Positions 44,698-55,512 of a stretch of DNA of 64,000 bases are shown in pieces (position 1 is the first letter of the stretch; each line of letters begins with the position of its first letter). The notes beneath the pieces were generated by a model. That model worked only from the letters and a program-made list of their open reading frames with translations. It did not search any database and was not told the origin of the DNA. The DNA lies in the NCBI RefSeq assembly GCF_963855985.1, contig NC_087110.1:7617001-7681000 (forward strand). Direction: 5' to 3'. The DNA comes from Ostrinia nubilalis (lineage: Eukaryota > Arthropoda > Insecta > Lepidoptera > Crambidae). The translations under genes were made by a program, and so were the position numbers.

Positions 44698-46130
44698 AAA
44701 TTGGAGCTAAATTCAATAAAATTTGTTCTGTTACTTACTCTATTCATCTATGAGATCTGCCACAGTGTGGTCTGCGCCTTATAGTTTTGACCGGCATGCC
44801 AATCTGATCCTTAATGAACCCTTTATTCCTAAAGGGTTAGTGAGAATGTTATTTAAGATGTTATTAGTAGAAACAGTAGTATATTTGAACATGGCACCAT
44901 TTTCGCATTTGTGTATTTGTTGGAACTGTATTTAGGAAAATACATTTCCAGAAATTATGTTTTCTTTGACGGATACAAAACCTAATTTCACTGAAAGCTG
45001 AGATCTTTTTGTTGTTTGAAAGATAAATCTACTTTGGTAAATCAAATCTGTAGATATAAATATTATAACGCGAAAATTTGTTAAGTATGGATAAGATAAG
45101 ATAAATTTTGATGAGGTTTCACAACGTTACAGTTTATTCTTACATCGGAATAACATAACAGTGGACTAGGCAATCTGACAGTGTAGTGATTTATAATGAA
45201 GGAATGACACAGTAATTAATATAGGTGAGATAGGAGCTATTTAATGTCGTATGTAAGATTTAGAATTTCATTACCGAAAGAAGGAATGACAATATTAAAT
45301 ATTACTGTCCGCTGAAAGCTATTGGAAACCACGCAATTGAACCCGAAATGAGCTAGTTTATGAAGAATACTTAGAAAAACAATATTGAATATCAGAAATA
45401 GGAATAGCAACTTCCTATTTTTGATAGTCAATTGATTTTCGCATTGCTATGAGCTGTTGTATAGAAAATCAACGAGCTTTTTTCATGGGTTTTGCAGGCT
45501 GAAAACCTAAGTAACTATAGTTTCATCTTCACTGGTAGTTACTAAAACAACAGCGTTTCAACATGGAAACATCCCCAGTGCCTCGGCTGGAGCGTCTGAT
45601 GAATAAGTAAAAGATACATTAGCGGAGTCCGAATTTTTTTGGAAGAGACCTCCTTAGGGATTGGTATCCTCGTATTTGGTAAAAAAACATCCTATTCGTT
45701 GATGGCACAAAAAGACGATCTTTTGTATTAGGGAAAGCTTGTAAACAAAGCTTGAAAGTTGAAAAGTTTTTTAGGATAATAATTTAATCTAACCTTTTTT
45801 GCATTGCAACTTGACGTAATTTTTGCCCTTGTCGATATGTTGGAAGACTGTTAAGTTGGTACTATGGCAATTTAAAAGCTTACTTTCAGAATAAATTCTG
45901 ATAATAAAACAAACGTTGGTATTCTTTTAAAATAAGACAATCAAGTACCTACTCAGGTACCTTTCGAAAAAATGAGACGGTGATTTAAATTTCACCCTGT
46001 ATAATATTTAGCCAGGATAATACACTGAAATACCTGTGAAAAATTCTTACACACAAATTAACATTATTACCTCATAATACAAATAAAAACTCAATCTATA
46101 AGACATTAAAAAACTCTAAAACTCATTAAA
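44698..46130. other. Intergenic DNA, nothing recognised
   Basis: AT-rich. Small frames have no recognisable motif. Confidence 0.5.
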
Positions 46131-46305
46131 ACTCATTTATTTCTGTAAATAGGCTTAAAAAAAGCACTTTTACACGTCCCAGTATTAACCCTACCACTGC
46201 TTCAGGACAATAAATGGGCCAGTGCTGAGAAGAAGCAGCGCAAGAAACTCAGTCACTATTGTCAGCCTCTTTTTCAAAGGTTTACATGCTTTAAAATGTA
46301 CAAAG

Positions 46306-48077
46306 TTATAAATGTTTATGCGAGCTAGGCAGTAACGTATCCCAAACATTTTTATCTTTTAAATAATCATCGACTTTATAGTAGCCCTTTTTCATTAAGG
46401 TACTTTTAATATGTGCTTTGAATTTATGAATGGGTAGTTCTACAACAGTTTGTGGTAATTTATTAAAGAATTTAATACATTTTCCCATAAATGAATTACC
46501 AATCTTATGCAATCTGAAATTTGGAACGGCAAGTTTATTTTTGTTTCTTGTATTAAAGTTATGCAAATCGCTCTTTTTCGTGAATTGCTCTATATTTTTG
46601 CGGACATATAAAAGGTTTTCATAAATGAACTGTGAAGCTACTGTCAGTATGTTTATTTCCTTAAAAAAATCTTTCAAGGAAAATCGGGGTCCAAGGTTAT
46701 AAATGGCCCGCACTGCTCTCTTCTGCAGAACAAACACAGTTTCAATGTCCGCGGCTGAGCCCCACAACAATATGCCGTATGACATTATACTATGAAAATA
46801 GCTAAAATATACTAGCCTTGCCGTTTCAATGTCAGTTAATTGCCTTATCTTTCTCACTGCAAAAGCAGCCGAACTGAGCCTTTTTGACAAAGTTTCAATA
46901 TGAGGACCCCATTGAAGTTTAGCATCTAAAGTGATTCCCAGGAATGTTGTGGAATTTATGCTATTTAATGGTTCATTCTTCACCATTAATTGCGTGGAAA
47001 CCTGCCTCACATTAGGAAAGGTAAATTTAATGCACTTAGTTTTGTTTGCATTTAACAATAAGTTGTTAACAGTGAACCAATGTAGAACCTGTGAGAGTGT
47101 GTTATTAATATCGTCAAAATTTACTTTACCTCTATCAACTTTGAAAATGAGAGATGTGTCATCAGCAAATAACACAATATCACACAGATCTTTTACAAAG
47201 TAAGGAAGGTCATTAATGTAAATAAGAAATAGCAAAGGTCCCAATATTGATCCCTGCGGCACACCCATAGTAAGAGGTGCTCCAGAAGACTCAGTTCCGT
47301 TAATACAAACTTTTTGTTTTCTGCCTGTGAGATACGAGTTCAGCAGATCAAGTGACTTATTCGAAACACCATAATGTCGCAATTTGTTTAGTAAGGTTTG
47401 GTGGTCTACACAATCAAACGCTTTTGAAAGATCACAGAAAATACCAACAGCGTCCTTTTTACTATCCCAAGCATCAAAGACGTGTTTCAATAGTGCTACC
47501 CCAGCGTCAGTAGTACTTCTACCTTTCGTAAAACCAAATTGCTTATTGTGTAATAATTTGTTAAAAATGAAGTGAGATAGAAGTTGGTGGAAAATAATTT
47601 TCTCGAAAATTTTGCTAAGTACTGGTAGAATAGAAATCGGTCGAAAATTAGAAGGGTCACATTTGTCACCAGCCTTGAACAATGGAATTATTTTACTTAA
47701 CTTCATTAAGCTAGGAAAGCAACCTTGATCAATACATGTATTAAAAATGAATGCAAGGTGAGGAGCTATGGTGTCAATAATTGTTCCAATTATACTGACG
47801 GAGATTCCCCAAAGGTCCTCAGTTTTTTTCATATTTAATTCTCTAAAGGTTTTAATTATTGTATTACAATCTATATGCCTGAACTGGAGCAGACACTGGC
47901 ACTCGGTGACATTAGATTTTAAAAGAGACTCTGCAAGAACTGGTAATGAATTCAGTTCTTTAGTTGTTTCAGACGCAATATTGGAGAAGAATGTCTCAAA
48001 TGTGGTTGCAACTTCTGTATCGGAATTTATAATTTCGTTTCCGATTTTCAGTGAAAAAGTGTTATCCTTCGATTTAT
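46306..48077 (-). pseudogene. LINE reverse transcriptase domain
   Basis: The frame is open from about 48077, and the first Met is at 47832 (508 residues). It shows the RT landmarks in order: FRPISILPVLSKIFEKII (about 63), KGRSTTDA (about 103), the DLSKAFDCVDH active site (about 138), GVPQGSILGPLLF (about 189), catalytic FADDT (about 222), and the FLGITLD strand (about 300). The C-terminal part ends with the NTRNK-type motif and a basic helix near 440-470. Catalytic residues are intact. One frame change separates it from the endonuclease, and the element lacks its 5' end, so it is inactive in cis. Confidence 0.9.
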
Positions 48078-49108
48078 TTTTTACATGTTTGTTTATTTAT
48101 TATGTTCCACGTAGCCTTAGCTTTATTATTAGAATTTAAAATCATGTTTCGAAGATGATTTGATTTAGCAGCCAAACAAACCTTTTTAAATATTTTTGAG
48201 TAATTTTTAACATATTCTATAACACTCAGATCTTGCGTATCGGCTTTAAGACTATATAATTCATACATTTTATTTCTACTCTTGTGAATGCCAGTTGTAG
48301 CCCAGTCATCAAATTTACATTTAACAGAATTTATTCGGATCTTTTTCTGTGGGAATGTGGTTTTGAATTCCTCACTCACAACACTGAATAGATCCTCATA
48401 AATTTGATCGACATTATTGTCATCTAATATAAGTTTATCAATACCATCACAAATATTTTTCTTAAATTTGTCAATTCGGTTAGTTGTTATTGGCCTACAA
48501 ACAACATCCACTGTACTAGGGACATGATGGTGTTCAAATGTGGCCAATTGTCCACTATGATCTGAACTAAGGCAATTAATTATTGATTTACTTTGAATAT
48601 CACAGTTACAAAAAATGTTATCTAAGCAAGTAGCTGATGTTGGAGTGATTCTAGTAGGCTCATTGAAAAGATGTGATAAATTAAAAGATTTAAAAAGGTT
48701 TAAGAATCTTATTTTATATTGAGTATTATCTAATAAATCTATATTAAAATCTCCACATACAACTACTCTCTTATTTGATTTAAATACCTTTTTTAAGACC
48801 TCCTCCATAGTGGATTCGAATAATTGGTAATTTGCAGATGGGGGCTTGTACACACTTACAATTATATACTGCTCTAGCTCTGCACACGCAAGTTCTATAG
48901 TTCGTTCGACTGAGAGTGAGACAATGTCTTTTCTTTCCTTGTATTTAAATTGATTATTTAATAATATGAGTGACCCCCCTCTAATAGCAGACTCCCTGGT
49001 GAACGAACTACAAACTTTATAATTTCCTATATGAAACATCAATTCATAATTTTTAAGCCAATGTTCGGTTAAACATAATACATGAACATCGTATTTTTTT
49101 AAAAACAA
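48074..49108 (-). pseudogene. LINE AP-endonuclease domain
   Basis: A 344-residue frame of the exonuclease-endonuclease-phosphatase fold used to nick target DNA. Motifs: LTEHWL (near residue 15), SVYKPPS (about 85), VVCGDFNIDLL (about 115) and SSDHSG (about 181). The later part (FKTTFPQKKIRI, then KCKFDDW) is the linker leading to RT. The N-terminal strand with the catalytic Asn and Gly region is missing through 5' truncation. The frame ends at 48074, where the RT frame takes over in another register, so a single small indel separates them. Confidence 0.88.
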
Positions 49109-49126
49109 TTCTAGTTCTAATTCTTA

Positions 49127-49419
49127 AATTAGAACAACAACAAAAACAAATAGTGATTTATAACTATTGGCCTATTTTCCGAAGTAAACAATGTTAGGGT
49201 TATCTTTTAATCTTCCGAGAAAAAGTTGCAAGCAATAAACTTCAGTGGAAATGATTTACCGAGGGGTAAAACAAAAGGTATTTTATCGGATAACAAGGAA
49301 ATATCCGATATACACTCAGCTCAGATCGTTTTACGAGGTAGTATTATTTGCGATTTGATTTTACTACTCACTATTCCTAGTATATTATTTTCACTACTTA
49401 CTTATTTACGTAAGTATTA
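49127..49419. other. Flank between LINE and MITE
   Basis: AT-rich with no supported feature. Confidence 0.4.
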
Positions 49420-49726
49420 TTCGCCCGTATTCACAAACGATGGTTGCTTAAGTGAAGCAGCAAATCGAACGCACAGCGTTGAATAAAGCTCTGTGATTGG
49501 TTCATGTGTCACCCTGTGCGTCTACGCGCACTTTGAGACTTTTTTTTATGCATAACAAGGCAGGTATTTGACCACAATCGCACCTGATGGTGGGATGCAG
49601 TCTAGGATGGTACATATCTGCCCTGTAAGTGCCTATTCACTCTCGCCTTGAAGAGGCCCGAATTATAGTTTTCGGGAAAGACAGCAGCAGGCAACGATTT
49701 ATAATATTTGTGAATACGGGGCGTAA
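49420..49726 (+). mobile_element. MITE CGCCCGTATTCAC family split by a LINE tail
   Basis: The left end TTCGCCCGTATTCACAAACG and right end TTTGTGAATACGGGGCGTAA belong to one MITE. Between GAGAC (49537) and ATTTGTG sits a reversed LINE tail, 49538-49697. Some MITE sequence was lost at the break. Confidence 0.85.
49538..49697 (-). mobile_element. LINE tail inside MITE
   Basis: Starts with a T-run (the complement of the A-tail), then ATGCATAACAAGGCAGGTAT, GCCCTGTAAGTGC and GGCAACGAT. It is the reverse of the end of 1679-2040 with few changes. Confidence 0.85.
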
Positions 49727-49731
49727 GTATT

Positions 49732-51150
49732 ATTGACACCACTTCATTGTATGAGATGCTATTTGAATGTTAATTATGGGCTTAAATGGGCGTAGCAAAC
49801 AGTCATTTACAGGAAAAAGGTCTATACAATATTAACTTTTACATTAGCTTTTAAAGCTTTAGTCCTTTTAAAGCTTTTTCATCATGATCAGTTCTTTATG
49901 TCACTACACGAGCTCGACCTCTAATTTACCAGAGGCAAATGCAGGATTTGGCCTTCACGCTGGCCAGACGGGTTGAGGAGCCTTCAAAAATTTTATTATA
50001 CTTATCAGTTAAATGCGTCTGGCAAAAATATTCCATATTTCGGCAGCCATATAAAACTGTCAATGCTTCAATTATTCTAACGCTAATGAAGGTTTAAAAG
50101 CCTGATATCAAGTTTGTGGGCTCATTTGTTTAAGCCCACACAATATTAAGGTAAATAGTTTCAGTATAATGAAATGAATAAATCCCCAAAATGTCCTAGG
50201 CTAACCTCAAGCGTGTGAACTAAGTATATTATTACCCCTGACCCCTGGACTGAAAGTCATCTAAATAGAATCGGTTGGGGAAAATAGGCAAAGTTTCCCC
50301 ATTTCAAACCGTCCCAGTCTAATCTTGGATATTTAACCAGCGCCTCATTTAATATGTATGCCCTCCTTTAATATGGAATCACATTTGCGATGTAATCTAT
50401 GGGTAGTTGTAGAATCGAAGGATCAGTAGGGTTGGTCGTTCAACTATTAGGTTCCATGGCGATCCAGTATTGCGGAATCCAGTATTACAGGATCCAAAAA
50501 TGAATGCTAAAAACAGTTCTACAGGATGCCTCTATGGGAAAGGGCCTTTAGAGGCCCTGAGACTGGTTAAAGCTTTTGAAATCTGAATTTTGAAAGGTAG
50601 ATGGTACTTTGTCAAAGGAAAAAATAAATTTTTAGGGACCTAAATCCTGTCGTCTTAATGCAAAAACATTACAACGATGATTAAATTGGTTAGGTATATT
50701 TTGGACCAAATTAAATGTTCTTTACATTCGTTTTACGTCCTGCTCGTTTAAAAAATAAAATAATAAAAAAACAATCCCAATAGAGTTGAATACATATTTT
50801 ATTCTATGCACATTGCCTAAGGTTGCTTTTAAATTGAGGCAAATTGTCCTCAAAAGGCTAAATGAACAATACACAAAACTTGAGCATGAAGCCGATGTTT
50901 TTTAAAAATGTTAAAATTGTGCAAGATATTGCTCGAGTTTTCTCTTCATTTTTTTTGAGGGGTGGAATTTGTAGTCCCACTGACTCTATCTTATTTACAG
51001 TGGCAGTGGTTACATGAATTTTGGAATGATCTCGGAAACAGTTTGAGTACGTAAATTAAATTAGTTTGTTTGTAACAAGAACTTGATGAATTCCAAAAAC
51101 AAGTAGCCTCACGTGAGAGTTATTTATGATTACGTAGGTCACTAAAAATA
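49732..51150. other. Intergenic DNA, nothing recognised
   Basis: AT-rich with no supported frame or repeat. Confidence 0.5.
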
Positions 51151-51156
51151 GCTGGT

Positions 51157-51196
51157 GTCCATTCTGTTGTGACTTCAATGTCACAACAGAATGGAC
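51157..51196. repeat. Perfect 17-bp stem hairpin
   Basis: GTCCATTCTGTTGTGAC and its exact complement are separated by six bases (TTCAAT). Confidence 0.85.
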
Positions 51197-51417
51197 GTCT
51201 ATGGAGGTCTACTAGAAGTTGTAATACTCGTACGTAGTAGTAAAGTTTAGGGTACCGACTCTTCAGGAAGACCTGAGTTCGATTTTTAAAGGTCACAAAA
51301 GACTGTAGTCAATGATTAAATTTCTATTTTTATATGCAAAACATGCCTGGTGTATTTGACCGCAATCTCACTTAATATAAAGTGAGATGCTTTTGGAGGT
51401 AACTTAAATAAATATTC

Positions 51418-51666
51418 GTTACAATTAGCTCTACCTATAGAGATTCTAAGTAAATTGAAGTCTCAAATCACGCAACTTTAATTTGAGATTGAGAAAAGAT
51501 TCATGTTTTTTAAGCCTAAATATTGATTAAGGCTTAAAAAACATGAATGAGCCTAAATATTGATTTAGGCTTAAAAAACATGAATCTTTTCTCAATCTCA
51601 AATTAAAGTTGCGTGATTTGAGACTTCAATTTACTTAGAATCTCTATAGGTAGAGCTAATTGTAAC
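51418..51666. repeat. Perfect 104-bp-arm inverted repeat (hairpin)
   Basis: The arm 51418-51521, starting GTTACAATTAGCTCTACC, is the exact reverse complement of 51563-51666. The 41-bp centre holds a further copy of the arm's inner part (AGGCTTAAAAAACATGAAT), so the innermost 20 bp exists three times. Weaker pairing continues outside for about ten bases. Confidence 0.93.
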
Positions 51667-52910
51667 AAATCTTTATTAAAATAAACCGCAAACTATTTCC
51701 AAGTAACCTAAATTGACCCAATTATTCAGTCACAATTAGTAACTTCAAGACAAGTTTTGACAATCTGAATACCTTGTTTATTTAAATAACATCTCAGATA
51801 TAACAAAAGTGGTGGAGAATTGGCTGAGTTAAAGTTTATCAAAAGAAACTGAGTTCACAAGCCTGCGTTCGGTTGAAAGCGGGCCTTAATTACAAAACTA
51901 GGTTCCACTGGTTCCACGTGCTAAAATTGCTAACAAGGATGGGGTGGCCGTACAGCGGGAACAGTTGGGAACTAGTTTCATTCGGCTTTTAATGAAAATA
52001 AAGCTGTATTAAAAATTTCATTTATTTATTACATATTTAACTGTTACATCTTTGATTAAATAGTGTCTTAAATCCTCTTGAGGTTTGTCCAGACACTATT
52101 GTTCTCTATACAAATAAAAAAAACGTTTTATATGCTAGAAAGTAGTGGCTGATACAGATTATTAATTATCCCTCCAAGTAAGTAGGCTAATTTAGGTATT
52201 ATGTTTTTTTCAGTTTCAGTAGTCTGACCAAAAACGGTGTTGTCGTTCTCTAGCTCGATGCTGAAACTGATGGGCACGTCATGTCGCCTCGTAGGTTAGG
52301 TATTCACATCACATTCAATTATTTATCTCCTGATAAAAATTTAGTTCTTCATCAGTTGCCATATACGATGTACCAAAGTCGGGTAGTTGTCACTGTTACC
52401 CAATCATTCTAAAGCACGATATCTCCATACCTAATTTTAGCCTAAAACTTAATTACTTTTGATTTAACCTTATCATTCAATTTCAGTTGGTTTGAAATCC
52501 TTTACTAATAAACTGAATAACATCATGATTTTATTTGCTACAAAATCTGTGACGTAATAAAATTTTGACAGTTCCTAAAAGTACGTCAATTGATTGGTGC
52601 TATTAATTGACCTGTTAAATTCCCCCATTAACGTTTTTGATGGTCCCCCTACCCGTGAGACAGAAGGGTTATTTTATTATGTTATTTCGTATTAGATTAG
52701 AGGGAGGTTCGTTCTAATGAGTGAAATAATTTTGAAATAAAGGGGATGTTTTGTCACTTTAAATTTAGTGGTAAATATGGGAATTCGTAGATTTTGGTAC
52801 TGTTTTGTTAGAGTTACAGCGGATTAAAAGTGAAAATTGTTTTAGAAGTGCCATTGTGGATTTAGAAGAAGAAAGTTTTGATTCAAAATAGAATTTAACT
52901 ATTTTACGGT
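51667..52910. other. Intergenic DNA with one dispersed repeat
   Basis: Contains the reverse copy (52071-52137) of the repeat at 44265. Nothing else that I can support. Confidence 0.5.
52071..52137 (-). repeat. Dispersed inverted repeat, right copy
   Basis: ATCCTCTTGAGGTTTGTCC, then AGACACTATTGTTCTCTATA and CAAATA...AACGTTTTAT: the reverse of 44265-44340. Confidence 0.65.
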
Positions 52911-52915
52911 GGTTC

Positions 52916-53104
52916 ATCATCATCATCATCATATCAGTGTTAGTGATTTTCATCGTATTATATGTTTCTTTATTTCTATATCAACCATAGGACGTCCACT
53001 GCTGAACAAAGGCATCCTCCAAAGATTTCCATAATAATCGGTTGGTAGCGGCCTGCATCCAGCGCCTTCCTGCTCCTGCTACCTTTATGGTCGTCGGTCC
53101 ATGC
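52916..53104 (-). mobile_element. Endonuclease-reverse transcriptase LINE tail
   Basis: TCATCATCATCATCATATCA, then GGACGTCCACTGCTGAACAA, GGTTGGTAGCGGCCTGCATC and GGTCGTCGGTCCA: family tail reversed, with a small insertion after the microsatellite. Confidence 0.8.
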
Positions 53105-53749
53105 TTTATAGTGGTTTACAAATTGAAAAATCGACTACGGTTATAGTGTAAGTTTGATTAGCACAATTCGGGTTTGAATCAATGTGATTGTTAGAAAAAA
53201 TAAATATGTGGTATAAAAAAAGTATTTTATAATTTTAATTCAAATTCAAATTCAAAACGTTTATTTGCCAAAGACACAGTAATACAGTTTACTAAATGTT
53301 CTACGGGTTGTTTGAAGGATATTCTTTTCTAGACATAAGACCCAATTTCATTTTGTATATTATTTTTTTTAAATTTTAACTTTTTATGGAAAATTGAAAT
53401 GTTACATCACCCTTACTTTACGTCGGCTATCTGCCAGAAACTTTCGTGCTATTTCAATAATCGATCGATGTACTTATCAGCTATTCGATATTTTCTCGCC
53501 TTCCGGGTGAATCTCAAGTTGCTCGACTTGCTCAAGTAATTCCGAAGTGCTTTAAAGTTTGAAAGTTCGTGTATGTTTTATGTAATAGGGTTGTATTTTG
53601 AGTAAATAATTACAAGTTGGTTTACAGTTTAGTTATTGCCTTATTAACGTGAAATTGTTGGTTGTACTGTGGTTAACCATGACATAAGGAGTTAACAAAA
53701 TTGTCAGTTAATTATCTAAGCTATTTAATTGTCTAAGACCGACGACCTG
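53105..53749. other. Intergenic DNA, minor LINE tail trace
   Basis: TTCAAATTCAAATTCAAAAC at 53240 is the type of short tandem tail left by LINE insertions. Nothing else is recognised. Confidence 0.45.
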
Positions 53750-53905
53750 TGGGCTGAGTGTGAGTTTACATCAAAAATGTATGAAAATTTTAGTTTTTGA
53801 ACGTTTCCCGCTAGGGGCGCTGTACAATCCGTCATACATTTAATGTCATTTTTTGACGCGCTCACTATTGAGCGCGTTTGATGTAAACTCGCACTATGCC
53901 CTCAG
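53750..53905. mobile_element. MITE with GTGAGTTTACATCAAA ends
   Basis: The left AGTGTGAGTTTACATCAAA pairs with the right TTTGATGTAAACTCGCACT, within GGGCTGAG / CCCTCAGC outer sequence. The interior holds CCCGCTAGGGGCGCTGTACA. The LINE tail at 53907 follows at once. Confidence 0.8.
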
Positions 53906-53906
53906 C

Positions 53907-54030
53907 TAAAGGTAACAGGAAGGCGCTGGATGCAGGCCGCTACCAACCGTGCGATGTGGAAGTCATTGGGGGAGGCCTATGTTCAGCAGTGGACGTCCTA
54001 TGGCTGAAATGATTATGATGATGAATTCTA
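53907..54030 (+). mobile_element. Endonuclease-reverse transcriptase LINE tail
   Basis: GGAAGGCGCTGGATGCAGGC, AACCGTGCGATGTGGAAGTC, GGGGGAGGCCTATGTTCAGC and a tail ATGATTATGATGATGA. Confidence 0.88.
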
Positions 54031-54423
54031 TAAGATAGCTTGAAATATTTGTGTAATAAGAACCAATTAAAAGTATCTCGAAGGTACGAGTAGTGAATGG
54101 AATGAGACTTCAGATAATGCTACTTTTATTTTTTAAGCTGCTAAAAAATCTAACAGGTTGTGACATAATAGTGAATAATCATCATATTTTGTATCCTACT
54201 GCTTTGTTATAGAGTTCAAAATAGGTAAAAAAATAAGGGTTAAGGTCATGCAATGTCCTAAAATCGTTTAAAGACTCGTATAAGAAGACGAGTGTCAAAG
54301 TGATCTTATCCCCTTCCAATTCCAAGATTTATGTGGCTCCTCGAGAAGCTTGATATACACTGAGGTGGGTTCAATTCCCAGCGGGGGCAAAATTTCCTGC
54401 TCCGTTAGTGGTAGGACTTGTTC
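54031..54423. other. Intergenic DNA
   Basis: Nothing recognised except a B-box-like GGTTCAATTCCC at 54367 with no convincing tRNA fold. Confidence 0.45.
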
Positions 54424-54568
54424 TTACGCCCGTATTCACAAACGATGCTTAAGTGAAGTAGCAAATCGAACTCACAGCGTTGAATAGAGGTCTGTGATTG
54501 GTTCGTATGTCACCCTGTGCGTCCACGCGCACAGTGAGACCTCATAGTAATGTTTGTGAATACGGGCG
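54424..54568 (+). mobile_element. MITE CGCCCGTATTCAC family
   Basis: Ends TTACGCCCGTATTCACAAAC and GTTTGTGAATACGGGCG. A near-complete copy. Confidence 0.88.
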
Positions 54569-54719
54569 AATACGAATAGCTAGCTACTACCACCTTATTT
54601 AAAAAAAACAAATTTAACATAAATCATTGTTGTGTTTAGGTAGTATCTTACCGATAGCTACTTTCTTTATGATTAAGGATTTCGGGTGTAGCTCGCTTTT
54701 ATCTTCGGTCTGGTACTCA

Positions 54720-54872
54720 TCTTAGATCAGGTGAGATGCAGGTCGACCGACGATCTGGTGAATTTATCGGGAGGTGCTTGGATGCGGGCGGCGCAGGACC
54801 GGTCATTTTGCAAATCCTTGGGAGAGGCCTTTGTCCAGTAGTGGACGTCATTTGGCTGAAACGAACGAACGA
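54720..54872 (+). mobile_element. Endonuclease-reverse transcriptase LINE tail, diverged subfamily
   Basis: GGTCGACCGACGATCTGGTG, GGATGCGGGCGGCGCAGGAC and CTTTGTCCAGTAGTGGACGT match the 21126 subfamily better than the others. Confidence 0.75.
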
Positions 54873-54954
54873 GATGTAGGCCAAGATTTCCCCAATGTGG
54901 TACAAAAAATATCGTAAAATCACGTGCGTCTTTGGAGCACATGGAATTGCCCTC

Positions 54955-55050
54955 TGAGTCTCTCTCTCTCTCTTTCTTTATCGGTTTCTCTCTCCCTTTT
55001 CTCTATCTGTCTCTCTTTTTTCTCTATTTTCTATCTCTCTCTCTCTCATC
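54955..55050 (+). repeat. CT-rich simple repeat
   Basis: Runs of TCTCTCTC with CTTTC and CCTTTTC interruptions. Confidence 0.85.
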
Positions 55051-55445
55051 TGCAGTGAGTAAACTACTCCCTAAGTATGGCTCGACCTTTACACCTCCAA
55101 GGGGCGCGAGGCGGCCGCATTTTCCAAAGTATTAAAAGATCTTGCATATTTGAGAGAGGTGTGCAGCGCCGTTGCATATTTCATGAGTCCAGCATAATTA
55201 TTACATGTTCACAGCGTGTGAAGCGTAAAAGCGTAATATTTTATGTATTCTTTTTATATTTTCGGAAGAACATTTGTTTTGGCCTAAATACCAAACGTAG
55301 CGTTCGCTAATCAGAAAACTGGTAACAAAAATGGTAGGTAAATTAGAGTTGGTCATGTTTGTGATATGAGTGCCGAAAATGTTTTATTAACGACTTCATA
55401 TAAAAGACCTTTTTTAATCTGCTTCTAGATCAAGAAATCCGATAG
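55051..55445. other. Intergenic DNA, nothing recognised
   Basis: No supported feature. Confidence 0.45.
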
Positions 55446-55512
55446 CATCATCATCATTTCAGCCGAAGGACGTCCACTGCTGAACATAGGCCTCCCCCAA
55501 TGATTTCAGTAT
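55446..55512 (-). mobile_element. Short endonuclease-reverse transcriptase tail
   Basis: CATCATCATTTCAGCCGAAG, then GACGTCCACTGCTGAACATA and GGCCTCCCCCAATGA; a truncated copy of about 65 bp. Confidence 0.8.

Larger units (their letters stand above)
46136..49125 (-). mobile_element. 5'-truncated Jockey/CR1-type LINE
   Basis: Minus-strand non-LTR retrotransposon. The endonuclease half (48074-49108) and reverse-transcriptase half (46306-47832, open upstream to about 48077) form the usual EN-RT ORF2 order. A 3' UTR with words TCAGCACTGGCCCATTTATT and GAAGCAGTGGTAGGG follows, then a short repetitive tail near 46136. The 5' part, including ORF1 and the first endonuclease strand, is missing; an in-frame stop lies just before the start of homology. 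Tails of the same family lie at 9525-9690 and 57300-57600. Confidence 0.88.
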
